DNA of 64,000 nt from Planctomycetota bacterium (lineage in GTDB: Bacteria; Planctomycetota; JAJSAM01): NCBI GenBank assembly GCA_024274785.1, contig JAJSAM010000052.1, forward strand, positions 62,001 through 126,000, written 5' to 3'. Made by a program: the position numbers and the translations under genes. Below are positions 26,413 through 35,420 of the stretch, one piece after another (the stretch's first letter is position 1; each line of letters opens with the position of its first letter). Under the pieces are notes generated by a model. It had not been told where the DNA came from and ran no database searches. It saw nothing but the letters and a program-made list of their open reading frames with translations.

Positions 26413-29400
26413 ATGCTCGAGCGAATCCGAAAGCTGCTGGGACGAATCCGCTTCTGCCGGTCCACCCGGGGCCTCCCCCGGGGGACGATCGTGTTCTTTC
26501 CACTGAATCGGGCTGTCTTCGCCTGCGGCCTGGCCGGAATTGTGGAGATGGTGCGGGAAGTGACCGGCGCCGCCCCCGACCTCGGCCCGGCGGAGGAAGC
26601 GGTGCGGGCCATGCCGGCCGGCGGACTGGCATTCTTCGCGGGCGACACGAGCAGCTACGCCGGCGGCGAGACCGCCCTGGTGGCCGTGGAGAGCCTGATC
26701 CACGAGCTTCGCCGGCCGACGACGTTTCCGCTGCTCTGCGAGGACGGTGGGTTGCTTTCCCGGGTCACCGGCCTCGGGGAGCGGATCCGGGCTTTCGTCG
26801 GCGCCGAGGACGCCCTGCTCGACCGGGGGGAGATGCTGCCCGACCTCGCCACCCAGGAAGCGGTGAACCTCGCCCTGACCCGGTTGAAGGACGCGGCGTG
26901 GGCGATCGAGCGGGAGCTTGCGGTGAACGTCAAGCGGGTCCGCGATCTGATCGGTGAAGGCGCGTCGACGCCGAAGGCGCTCCGCGAATACCGGAAGCTG
27001 AACCTGATTCTGAACGGCATCGATCGGTTGGAGATCCGTGGCCGCGACTCCGCCGGCATCCTGGCGCAGGTCTCCTTTCCCGACGCCACGGACCTGGCCG
27101 GTATCCTCGCCGGGCATACCGACGTGAAGGTGGCGCGGACGGGCCTCCCGGATCTGCCGGAGGGGTCGATCGCGCTCTCCGACGACGGGCGGACGGCTTC
27201 GTTCATCTACAAGGTTTCCGCGGAGGTCGGCAAGCTCGGTGACAACGTGGCCGCCCTGCGATCGCAGGCGCGCGAGGATGCTCTGCTCTACGCCCTGCTC
27301 GCCGCGGATGACAGCCAGGTGCTCGTGGCCGCCCACACCCGTTGGGCCAGCAACGGGATCATCAACGTCCCGAACTGCCATCCTCTCGACAATCACTGCG
27401 CGGGAGAAGACGGGCCGCCGATCCTCGAAGCGGATCACCCTGCCGGCGAGCGCACGCCGCGGGTCTACGTCGCCCTGAACGGCGACATCGACAATTACCT
27501 CGAGTTGAAGCAGCGGTTCGAGGAGGAGACCGGCCGCAAGGTGTCCGATCGGATCACCACCGACGCCAAGGTCATTGCGCTCTGGGTGGACCGCTACCTC
27601 CGCGCGGGGGAGACCCTCGAGAACGCTTTCCGGTTTGCGGTGCGGGACTTCGAGGGCTCCGCCGCGATCCTGATGACCTCCGATCTCGAGCCCGGCCGGC
27701 TCTATCTCTCCCTGAAGGGATCCGGGCAGTCGCTGTACGTCGGCGTTCCGGATTCCGGCTACATCATCGCCAGCGAGATCTACGGTCTGGTCGAGGAGAC
27801 CGGCCGCTTCGTCAAGCTGGAAGGTGATCGGGAGCGAGTCTCCGGTGATGCCGGCACGCGAGGGCAGGTCTTCGTGCTGGACCTCGAGGCGACCGGGCCC
27901 GGCAACATCAAGGCCTGCCACCACGACGGTGTGGCGGTTACGGTTACCGACGAAGACGTGAAGTCCGCGGGCATCACCACCCGCGATGTGGACCGTGGCG
28001 ACTTCCCGCACTACTTCCTGAAGGAGGTCTCCCAGGCCGCGGGCTCGGTGGCGAAGACGATCCGGGGGAAGTTCTCCCTGGCCGGCGCGCCCCTGCTAGC
28101 GCGTGAGACCATCCCGGAGGAGGTATCCAGGATGCTCCGCGGGGGTGAGATCCGGCGCATCCTGGTGGTCGGTCAGGGGACGGCCTCGATCGCCGCCCTG
28201 GCCGCTTCCGCCTTCATCCGCGATTCCCTCTCGGGCTCCCGGGTCGTCGTGGACTCGATGAAGGCGTCCGAACTCTCCGGTTTCTACCTCGAGCCGGACA
28301 TGTCGAAGACCCTGGTGATCGCGGTGACCCAGTCCGGGGCCACCGCGGACACCAACCGCGCGGTGGACCTGGCCCGGGAGCGTGGGGCGCAGACCATCGC
28401 CATCGTGAACCGCCGGAACTCGGACATCACCTTCAAGACCGCGGGGGTGCTCTACACTTCCGATGGGCGCGACGTCGAGATGTCGGTTGCTTCCACGAAG
28501 GCGTTCTACAGCCAGGTCGTGGCCGGCGCCGTGCTGGGGCTGGCCTTCGGCCGGCTGGCGGGCACCATCGACGAGGAACGGGTCCGCGGCCACCTCGAGG
28601 AACTTCGCGATCTGCCGCGGCTCCTGTCGGAGGTCTTCAAGCTCGGGCCGGCAATCGAGGCCGCCGCCGAGCGGTGTGCGCCGCTGCGCCGCTATTGGAC
28701 GGTGGTAGGCTCGGGGCCGAACCGCATCGCCGCCGAAGAGGTGCGGATCAAGCTCTCCGAGCTCTGTTACAAGTCCATTTCCGCCGACTCGGTGGAGGAC
28801 AAGAAACACATCGATCTCTCCTCCGAGTCGATGATCGTGGTGCTGGCCGCGGGGAACAATGACTCGGTGCTCGCCGACCTGGCGAAGGACGTGGCGATCT
28901 TCAAGGCGCACAGCGCCATCCCGGTGGTGTTCGCCACCGCCGGCGACCGGCGCTTCGACGAGTACGCCGCGGAACTGATCGAGCTGCCGGCGGCCTCGCC
29001 GCTCCTGTCGATGGTGATGTGCACCATGGCCGGGCACCTCTTCGGTTACCACGCCGCCCGGGCGATCGACGAGGGTGGGAAGTTCCTCGGACGAATCCGT
29101 TCGACGGTCGTCTCCGCGCTCGACGGATTTGGAGCATCCGTGGTGGGGGAGCTTTCGAAGTTCGGGCGCGAGTACCAGGCCCGCCTCCGCGGACATCGGT
29201 TTGCCTCGGCGCTCGAAGCCTCCACCGCCGCCGATCTGATCCTGTTGCTCAAGTACGGCGCGGGGCAGATCCCGCCGGCTTCCTTCATGGAGGAGTACGG
29301 TCGCGACCCGAGCCTCTCCGAGATCTACGCCACGCTGCTCGAGTGCCTGGTGGAGGCCATCGACCAGACGCTTCGGCCGATCGATGCCATCAAGCACCAG

Positions 29401-30021
29401 GCGAAAATCGTGACCGTGGGAACGAGCCGCCCCTCGGAGCGGCCCACCGGCGTCGTCTTCGATGCGCTAGATTCGATCGACGTCCCCATGTCGGCGATCA
29501 CCTTCCGCGACCGCGCGCGCCTGAAGATGGTGCAGCCGGCCATCGCCGGGGTCACCGGCCTCTCACGGTACGCCATTGACGGGCTCGATCCCGACGGCTC
29601 CGCGGGACCGGACGCCAGGATCTCCGCCACCGAGCAGACCGGTTCGGCGGCGGGCATTCCCTCCCGCACGGTGGGCGGTGCTCCACTCAAGGGCACCAAG
29701 CGCTCCGTGGTTCAAGAGCGTCGCGCCTTTCTCGGGGTGGGGGCGAAGGACGGTCGCCGGATCGCGATTGTCCCCCTGGTTGACCATCGCTTCACCGTGA
29801 ACGCCCTGGCCCTCCTGCATCTCGACTTCAAGGAGGAGATGACGCTGCGGGAGAAGGTGGCGGCCCTTGGTGACGGCTACGACGACATCGTGAACGGCGT
29901 TACGGAGGCGGATGTTGCCTGGAGCGATGACCTCCTCGACCCGATCCCGCCGGGGGAGCTCTTCACCACCGAGCCGACGGCGATTGCGAAGCGTATCGTC
30001 GACGCTGCGAAGGGCGGATGA
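26413..30021 (+). CDS. Extended GlmS-like protein: glutamine amidotransferase-like domain plus two SIS domains
   Basis: The 1,202-residue protein is about twice the length of glucosamine-6-phosphate synthase (about 610). The N-terminus has CGLAGI at Cys38, where GlmS has Cys at position 1-2 in CGI.G. HTRWASNG (His308) and NCHPLDNH, and then NGDIDNY (from Asn356), correspond to GlmS glutaminase motifs, but they are separated from the Cys by about 270 residues. Two SIS sugar-isomerase domains follow: VVGQGTASIA with VTQSGATADT (about 584-720), and VVGSGPNRIAAEE with KHIDLSSESM (about 761-900). About 300 further residues have no family I recognise. It probably acts on hexosamine phosphates. An N-terminal extension before the Cys would have to be removed, or the glutaminase is inactive. 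It overlaps the next gene by 4 bases. Confidence 0.8.
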   Translation: MLERIRKLLGRIRFCRSTRGLPRGTIVFFPLNRAVFACGLAGIVEMVREVTGAAPDLGPAEEAVRAMPAGGLAFFAGDTSSYAGGETALVAVESLIHELRRPTTFPLLCEDGGLLSRVTGLGERIRAFVGAEDALLDRGEMLPDLATQEAVNLALTRLKDAAWAIERELAVNVKRVRDLIGEGASTPKALREYRKLNLILNGIDRLEIRGRDSAGILAQVSFPDATDLAGILAGHTDVKVARTGLPDLPEGSIALSDDGRTASFIYKVSAEVGKLGDNVAALRSQAREDALLYALLAADDSQVLVAAHTRWASNGIINVPNCHPLDNHCAGEDGPPILEADHPAGERTPRVYVALNGDIDNYLELKQRFEEETGRKVSDRITTDAKVIALWVDRYLRAGETLENAFRFAVRDFEGSAAILMTSDLEPGRLYLSLKGSGQSLYVGVPDSGYIIASEIYGLVEETGRFVKLEGDRERVSGDAGTRGQVFVLDLEATGPGNIKACHHDGVAVTVTDEDVKSAGITTRDVDRGDFPHYFLKEVSQAAGSVAKTIRGKFSLAGAPLLARETIPEEVSRMLRGGEIRRILVVGQGTASIAALAASAFIRDSLSGSRVVVDSMKASELSGFYLEPDMSKTLVIAVTQSGATADTNRAVDLARERGAQTIAIVNRRNSDITFKTAGVLYTSDGRDVEMSVASTKAFYSQVVAGAVLGLAFGRLAGTIDEERVRGHLEELRDLPRLLSEVFKLGPAIEAAAERCAPLRRYWTVVGSGPNRIAAEEVRIKLSELCYKSISADSVEDKKHIDLSSESMIVVLAAGNNDSVLADLAKDVAIFKAHSAIPVVFATAGDRRFDEYAAELIELPAASPLLSMVMCTMAGHLFGYHAARAIDEGGKFLGRIRSTVVSALDGFGASVVGELSKFGREYQARLRGHRFASALEASTAADLILLLKYGAGQIPPASFMEEYGRDPSLSEIYATLLECLVEAIDQTLRPIDAIKHQAKIVTVGTSRPSERPTGVVFDALDSIDVPMSAITFRDRARLKMVQPAIAGVTGLSRYAIDGLDPDGSAGPDARISATEQTGSAAGIPSRTVGGAPLKGTKRSVVQERRAFLGVGAKDGRRIAIVPLVDHRFTVNALALLHLDFKEEMTLREKVAALGDGYDDIVNGVTEADVAWSDDLLDPIPPGELFTTEPTAIAKRIVDAAKGG

Positions 30022-30614
30022 GCCGGGAGGAACGACTCCTGGCGCTGGTGCCCCCGGCGCTGGTCGAGGCGGATCGGGCTGTGGCCCGGAGGCTCTTGCA
30101 GGATCGAGACCGGGGACTGGCTCTCGCCTGTCGGAAGGGGTGCGCGGCCTGCTGCCACTATCTCGTTCGCGTTTCCATCGCGGAGGTGCTCCATATCCGG
30201 AGGGTCGTTGAGGCTCTGTCCGAAGAGCACCGGGAGCGGGTGCGCTCGCGTGCCGCGGTGATCCGGAGCGAGGCCGACCAGGCGGATCTCACCGCCGACC
30301 TCGAGGGAGGCCTGATCCTCACCCCCGGCGATCCCGGCCAGGAGGCGCGGATGGAGTCGCTCTCCCGGCGTTACCTCGCCCTCGATGTGGCGTGCCCGTT
30401 CCTCGATGACGGCGCGTGTTCGATCTATGAAGATCGGCCGACGCCCTGCCGGCAACACGGGGTGACATCCGGCGCGGATCTGTGTGTCGATCCCTTCTCG
30501 AACAATGTCCGTGCGGTTGCGGTCTGGCCGCTGGTTCGCGATCGCCTGGTGTGGGAGTGCGCACAGATCACGGGCGAGCCCCCGAGGATGCTCCCGCTGG
30601 CTTTCCGGCCCTGA
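30018..30614 (+). CDS. YkgJ-family cysteine-cluster protein
   Basis: The 198-residue protein has two Cys groups: CRKGCAACCH near residue 37, and CPFLDDGACSIYEDRPTPCR in the second half, with a later CVD. This CxxGCxxCC ... CPFL..G.C.IY..RP..CR pattern defines the YkgJ/Fe-S-like zinc- or iron-binding family, whose biochemical role is not established. The start overlaps the GlmS-like stop (ATGA), so it is co-transcribed with that gene. Confidence 0.85.
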   Translation: MSREERLLALVPPALVEADRAVARRLLQDRDRGLALACRKGCAACCHYLVRVSIAEVLHIRRVVEALSEEHRERVRSRAAVIRSEADQADLTADLEGGLILTPGDPGQEARMESLSRRYLALDVACPFLDDGACSIYEDRPTPCRQHGVTSGADLCVDPFSNNVRAVAVWPLVRDRLVWECAQITGEPPRMLPLAFRP

Positions 30615-30970
30615 TTCGCGGTCGGCACGGTATGCAGGCCTGCGCGCGTCTCGTCGGTCTCGCCTGAGTCGCCCCCAAAGACCCGTGTCACCGAGAAGGC
30701 GGACGATCGCGCGACCGGTGCGTCGCCATCCTCCCCGAATCGCCCGGCAACGCCGGTCTTCGCCCGTGACGGACGCTCTCCGCGAGCCTGCCAGCCTCCG
30801 CGAGACCGCTGGCCCGGCCCCACCCGCGGCACTCCATGGACTTTGACGGGACCGTGGCAGGGCATGCCCCACGGTCGTTTTCAGCTATGGCGGATCGATA
30901 TACTGAATGGTCCATTCCACGTCTGCGGTTGCACCCGGGCTGGCATTCCCACAACGGAAGGGCTTGTTTC
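30615..30970. other. Non-coding gap before the ammonium transporter
   Basis: No supported gene is present in these 356 bases. The last 120 hold an 8-base-pair hairpin followed by GTTTT (30850-30881) and a -10-like TATACT (30899-30904). The rest shows nothing I can interpret. Confidence 0.6.
30850..30881 (+). terminator. Hairpin with short T-run, terminator or attenuator
   Basis: GACCGTGG (30850-30857) pairs with CCACGGTC (30869-30876) around an 11-base loop, followed by GTTTT. It lies 236 bases after the Cys-cluster gene and 90 bases before the ammonium transporter ATG. It could end the upstream operon or act in the transporter leader. Confidence 0.4.
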
Positions 30971-32134
30971 ATGCGAAGCACGAGTTTCCTCCTCGCACTG
31001 CCTCTGGCCATTGCCGCGATGAGTGGAGTTTCGTTCGGCGCCGAGGCCGCGGCGAACGACAGTCTGTCTTCCATCGTCGATGTGCAGCGGTACTTCCGCG
31101 CCATCCACATCATGGCCATGCTCCTGGTGGGCTTCGGCTTCCTGATGGTTTTCGTGAAGAAGTACGGCCGAACCGCGATCACCGCGACCTACCTGCTGGT
31201 CAGCGTCGCCATTCCGCTCTACTTCCTGAAGGACAGCCTGGGGATCCTCGGCGGCGCCGAGTCGGACATCGAGCGCCTGATCCTGGCGGAGTTCGCCGCG
31301 GCGAGCCTCCTGATCGGGGCCGGTGCGGTGCTCGGCCGCCTGCGGTTGCACCAGTACCTGCTGCTCGGCATCACCTTCGTCCCCTGCTATGCCCTGAACG
31401 AGTGGATTCTGCTGGGCGGCGGTCTCGGGCTCGTCGCGAAGGGCGGCCTCGCCGACACCGGTGGCTCGATTGTCATCCACGCCTTCGGTGCGCTGTTCGG
31501 GATGGGCGCCGCCTATGCCATGACGACGAAGGAGGAGTTCGAGGTGCCGGTCGAGTCCGACGACACCAGCGATCGTTTCTCCCTGCTCGGCAGTATGGTC
31601 CTGTGGGTCTTCTGGCCGTCCTTCTGCGCCGCACTGGTAGCCCCGAAGGACATCCCGATGACCGTCGTCAACGTCATCTTCGCCCTGTGCGGCTCGACGC
31701 TGGCCACCTACCTGGTGTCCCTCAGGCTGCGCGGCAAGGTCTCTGTGGCGGACATCGCCAATGCGGCGCTGGCCGGTGGTGTGGCGATCGGCGCGACGTG
31801 CGACCAGGTGACCGCGGGCGTCGCCATGGTGATCGGCCTCCTGGCCGGCGCGATCTCGACCGCCGGATACGCCCTGCTGCAGGAGCGCCTGCAGTCCCCC
31901 GTCAAGAAGATCGACACCTGCGGCGTGCTCTACCTCCACGGCCTGCCGGGACTGTTCGGTGGACTGGCCGCCATCGTCGCCGTCGAGGGTCTGAGCAAGA
32001 TGGACCAGTTGAAGGGCATCGTCATCACGGTCGCGCTCGCCGCACTGTCGGGGCTCGTGGTGGGGAAGATCCTTTCGCTCTTCGGCCGGAGAGACGTCCC
32101 GTACATCGACGGGGAGGAATTGAAAGTCGACTGA
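30971..32134 (+). CDS. Rh-type ammonium/ammonia channel
   Basis: The 387-residue membrane protein has a signal peptide (residues 1-24) and about 11 transmembrane helices. The first helix reads RYFRAIHIMAMLLVGFGFLM. The conserved Asp162 lies in ADTGGS, and the pore twin-His pair is His170 in IVIHAFGALFG and His323 in YLHGLPGLFG. The IHAFGA..G and H-M-LLVGFGFLM patterns are those of the Rh (Rhesus) branch, rarer in bacteria than AmtB. The channel conducts NH3/NH4+ and perhaps CO2. GGAAGG lies ten bases before the ATG. It is followed by the convergent RND genes. No GlnK-like gene is nearby, unlike typical amtB loci. Confidence 0.88.
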   Translation: MRSTSFLLALPLAIAAMSGVSFGAEAAANDSLSSIVDVQRYFRAIHIMAMLLVGFGFLMVFVKKYGRTAITATYLLVSVAIPLYFLKDSLGILGGAESDIERLILAEFAAASLLIGAGAVLGRLRLHQYLLLGITFVPCYALNEWILLGGGLGLVAKGGLADTGGSIVIHAFGALFGMGAAYAMTTKEEFEVPVESDDTSDRFSLLGSMVLWVFWPSFCAALVAPKDIPMTVVNVIFALCGSTLATYLVSLRLRGKVSVADIANAALAGGVAIGATCDQVTAGVAMVIGLLAGAISTAGYALLQERLQSPVKKIDTCGVLYLHGLPGLFGGLAAIVAVEGLSKMDQLKGIVITVALAALSGLVVGKILSLFGRRDVPYIDGEELKVD

Positions 32135-32257
32135 CCTCCCGTTCGGGCCCTGATGATCGCGGACCTCGCGCGCGCCGCGGATCTCTGCGAGGAGGTCTTC
32201 CGAATTCGGCGGACGGAACTCGGAACGGTCCTGGTGCGTTCGCCACCGGCATGGCGC

Positions 32258-32277
32258 GGACGAGCCGGAGCTCGTCC
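32258..32277. terminator. Bidirectional terminator-like hairpin
   Basis: GGACGAGC-CGGA-GCTCGTCC forms a perfect 8-base-pair stem with a 4-base loop between the convergent ammonium channel gene (ends 32134) and RND pump gene (ends 32292). It has no T-run, so it could serve both directions with Rho help. Confidence 0.4.
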
Positions 32278-32291
32278 CTCCGGCGGTGGGT

Positions 32292-35200
32292 TCAGTCCAC
32301 CTTCCAGCGCTGTGCTTCCCGAAGCGATTCCGTCAGCGGCTTCAGCCGGAACGGCCTGGCGAACAGGTTCCGCAAATCCAGTGACAGGCTGAACAGCGCC
32401 GGGATCAGGAACAGGGTGAACACCGTCGAGAGCGCCAGGCCGCCGACCACCACCGCGCCGAGTCCCCGGTAGAGCTCCGTGCCCGCGCCGCCCGCCAGGA
32501 CCAGCGGGAGCATGCCCATCACCGAGGTGGTGGTGGACATGAAGATCGGGCGGATTCTCGATCGCACGGATTCGATCAGCGCCGGTCGGGTCTCCATCCC
32601 GGCGCGGATGTTGTTCAGGGCCTGGTGCACGATCAGGATCGCGTTGTTGACCACCACTCCGGCCAGAATCACGAACCCGAGCATGGTGATGACGTCCATC
32701 TTCACCGTGGGGTCGATGCTCCTCGTGATCGCCAGTCCGAAGATGCCTCCGGTCAGCGCCAGCGGGACCGAGAGGATGATCACGAACGGGATGGTGAAGG
32801 ACTCGAACAGCGCGGACATCAACAGGTAGACGATGATCACCGCCAGCAGGAAGGACCCTCGCACCGCGAGCCAGGTGCGGTCGAGGTCGCGAGCCTGGCC
32901 GACCAGGTCGATGGTGTACTCGAGCCCCGGGAGGCGCGCGCGGAGGGGGGTCACCACCTCCTCCTCCAGGATGCGGCGGGCCTCGTCGAGGGGTACCGTG
33001 GCATCGACGCCGATCAGCACCTTCACCGAGCGGTCGAGCTCGCTGTGCTCGATGGTGGCCGGGCCGGAAACCGGAACCAGCCTGACCACGTCGCCGAGCT
33101 GGATCAGGTCGCCGGTGGGGGTGACCAACGGCACCGTGAGCAGGTCCTCGGTGCGCCTCATCTGTTCCCTGGGGCCTCGCAGGAGCAGGTCGATCTTGCG
33201 GCCCTTCTCGCGGAATTCACCCGAGAGCGTCCCGTCCACCATCGTGCCGACGACGAACCCGATGTCGGAGACGGTGAGGCCCAGCGCGGACGCTTTCTCG
33301 CGATCCGGGACGACTTGCACCTCCGGCTTGCCGAGTTCGAAAGTGGGCCGGACGTAGGTGAAGCCCGCCTTCTTCGTGATCGCTCCGGCGCTGCCCATCA
33401 ACTGGCCGGCCAGGCCCTGGATCGTGTCGAGGTCCGGACCGCGGACCGTGATCTCGAGGTCACCTCCTCCGAAGCCCCCGCCGAAGAGGGGAAGCTGAAT
33501 GACGATCGGGATGAACACGCCGGGGATCCCGAAGACCATCCGGGAAAGTTCACCGGTGAGCTTCCGCATGGTGTGCTTGTCGCTGTACTCGTCCTTGATG
33601 ATCACGCCGACGATGGGGTTGTCCGGCAGCGCCACCGAGAACATGTGCTTCACTTCGGGGCGGGACAGGTATCGACTCTCCACCTGCGAGAGGATCTCCT
33701 CCATCTTGTCCGTGTTGAAGCCCGGAGGTGTTTCCAGGATGGTGAGGATCAGGGGACGGTTTCCGGCCGGGAGATAGTCCATCGGTGGGGCGAACCGGAT
33801 CGCGAGCAGCGCCGCGGCGGAGACAATGATCAGCGAAGTGGCGGCCTTGCGCACCACGCCGGCGGTGAGCCAGGCCACCGCGCCCGTGATCCCGTCCACC
33901 AGGGCCGTTCCGCCCCCGGCCATGAACTCGAAGGCACGTCTATTCTTCACCTTGAGGAGTCGCGCCGAGAGCATCGGGATCACGGTGATGGAGACGAGCA
34001 GTGACATCCCGATCGAGCAGGAGAGCGCGATGGCGATGTCCCGGAAGAGCTGTCCCGCTTCCTGCTGGATGAACAGGATCGGGATGAACACCGCGAGGGT
34101 GGTGAGAGTGGAGGAGAGGATCGCACCCCAGACTTCCACCGTTCCCTCGTAGGCGGCCGTCATCGGCGCCTTGCCCATCTGCTGGTGCCGGAAGATGTTC
34201 TCCAGCACCACGATCGCATTGTCCACCACCATGCCCACCGCGAAGGCCAGCCCGGCGAGCGAGATGATGTTCAGACTGCGGTCGAAGATCTCGAGGAAGA
34301 TGAAGGTGACGATCACCGAGATGGGAATAGTGAATGCCACGATCAGCGTGGAGATCCCGCTGCGCAGGAAGAGCAGCAGGACCACCACCGCCAGGGCCGC
34401 TCCATAGAGCAGGTTGTTGCTGACCAGCGCGATGGAATCGTCGATGTAGCCCGTTTCGTCGTACACCGCTTCGAGTTCGATCCCGACCGGTACGTACTGG
34501 CGATTCAGGTTCTCGATCACCTTCCGCACGCGCTTCATCACCTCGACGGAGTTCGCGCCGGTCTTTCTCGCGATTCCGAAGACCATGGCCGGCCGGCCGT
34601 TCTGCCGGACCGTGACGAGCCGGTCGGCGTAGGTGAAGCAGACCGTGGCCACATCGCCGACATAGACGGGCTGTCCTTCGTGCCAGGCGATGACCGTATT
34701 CTCGATCTCCCTGAGACCCGTGAACTGGCCCACGGTCCGGATGACGAAGCGGGACTTGCCCTCTTCGAGCCCGCCGGCCTTCACGTTGCGGTTTTCACGG
34801 AGCAGGGTGGTGCGCAACTGGGTGAAGGGGATCCCGCGGGCGGCGAGCGCATCGGGATCGACGACGACGTGGACCTCCCGCTCCTCCCCACCGAACATCT
34901 CCACGCTGCCGACGCCCTCGGCTCGCTCGAATTGCGGCCGCATGACATCGTCCGCCAGGACCCGCACCTCGTTCACCGGCAACTCCGAGCGAAGAATGAT
35001 CCAGGCGATCTTGTTCTCTTCGTCGGTGTTGGCGGCCTTGATGACCGGCTCGTCCGCCTCCTCCGGCAGGTTCCCCACCAGGCCGATCTTCTCGGAAACC
35101 TCCAGCCGCGCCACATCCTTGTCCGTGCCCCAATCGAACTCGAGCACGATGCTGCTCATTCCGTCCGAAGAGCTGGAGTTGATCTCCGACAGTCCCTCCA

Positions 35201-35420
35201 CCGAGTTCAACTGCTCCTCGAGGCGGTCGGTGATCTCCTCCTCGACCTCCTTCGGGGACGCCCCGGACCATCTCGTCTCCACGGTGATGATCGGCTTGTC
35301 CACCGTCGGAACCATCTGCAGTGGAATCCCGAACAGCGCCAGCACCCCGAACAGCACCGCGAGGATGACTCCCACGAGCACGGTCACCGGGTAGCGGACC
35401 GATGCTTCGATCAGCTTCAT
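32292..35420 (-). CDS. RND-family efflux pump, inner-membrane subunit (second system)
   Basis: The 1,042-residue protein has the duplicated 12-helix RND topology. It starts MKLIEASVRYPVTVLVGVIL, with the familiar IPLQMVPTVDKPIITVETRW. The proton-relay motif is GMVVDNAIVVLEN: Asp400 is present but the second Asp is Asn401, as in many AcrB-family members of the MdtB/CzcA-like branches. ILAGVVVNNAILIVHQAL is the equivalent helix in the second half. Its start overlaps the adaptor stop by 4 bases. No outer-membrane factor gene is linked, so it may share the one at 17.7 kb. Confidence 0.92.
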   Translation of the reverse strand: MKLIEASVRYPVTVLVGVILAVLFGVLALFGIPLQMVPTVDKPIITVETRWSGASPKEVEEEITDRLEEQLNSVEGLSEINSSSSDGMSSIVLEFDWGTDKDVARLEVSEKIGLVGNLPEEADEPVIKAANTDEENKIAWIILRSELPVNEVRVLADDVMRPQFERAEGVGSVEMFGGEEREVHVVVDPDALAARGIPFTQLRTTLLRENRNVKAGGLEEGKSRFVIRTVGQFTGLREIENTVIAWHEGQPVYVGDVATVCFTYADRLVTVRQNGRPAMVFGIARKTGANSVEVMKRVRKVIENLNRQYVPVGIELEAVYDETGYIDDSIALVSNNLLYGAALAVVVLLLFLRSGISTLIVAFTIPISVIVTFIFLEIFDRSLNIISLAGLAFAVGMVVDNAIVVLENIFRHQQMGKAPMTAAYEGTVEVWGAILSSTLTTLAVFIPILFIQQEAGQLFRDIAIALSCSIGMSLLVSITVIPMLSARLLKVKNRRAFEFMAGGGTALVDGITGAVAWLTAGVVRKAATSLIIVSAAALLAIRFAPPMDYLPAGNRPLILTILETPPGFNTDKMEEILSQVESRYLSRPEVKHMFSVALPDNPIVGVIIKDEYSDKHTMRKLTGELSRMVFGIPGVFIPIVIQLPLFGGGFGGGDLEITVRGPDLDTIQGLAGQLMGSAGAITKKAGFTYVRPTFELGKPEVQVVPDREKASALGLTVSDIGFVVGTMVDGTLSGEFREKGRKIDLLLRGPREQMRRTEDLLTVPLVTPTGDLIQLGDVVRLVPVSGPATIEHSELDRSVKVLIGVDATVPLDEARRILEEEVVTPLRARLPGLEYTIDLVGQARDLDRTWLAVRGSFLLAVIIVYLLMSALFESFTIPFVIILSVPLALTGGIFGLAITRSIDPTVKMDVITMLGFVILAGVVVNNAILIVHQALNNIRAGMETRPALIESVRSRIRPIFMSTTTSVMGMLPLVLAGGAGTELYRGLGAVVVGGLALSTVFTLFLIPALFSLSLDLRNLFARPFRLKPLTESLREAQRWKVD

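Noticed and set aside
32153-32392. Short plus-strand frame after the ammonium channel gene
   Set aside because: First 30 codons look protein-like, but it runs into the convergent pump gene and lacks a ribosome site or family resemblance.
32625-34004. Plus-strand open frame opposite the RND pump gene
   Set aside because: Repetitive D/H/R/Q composition typical of a shadow; the minus strand is a clear RND pump.
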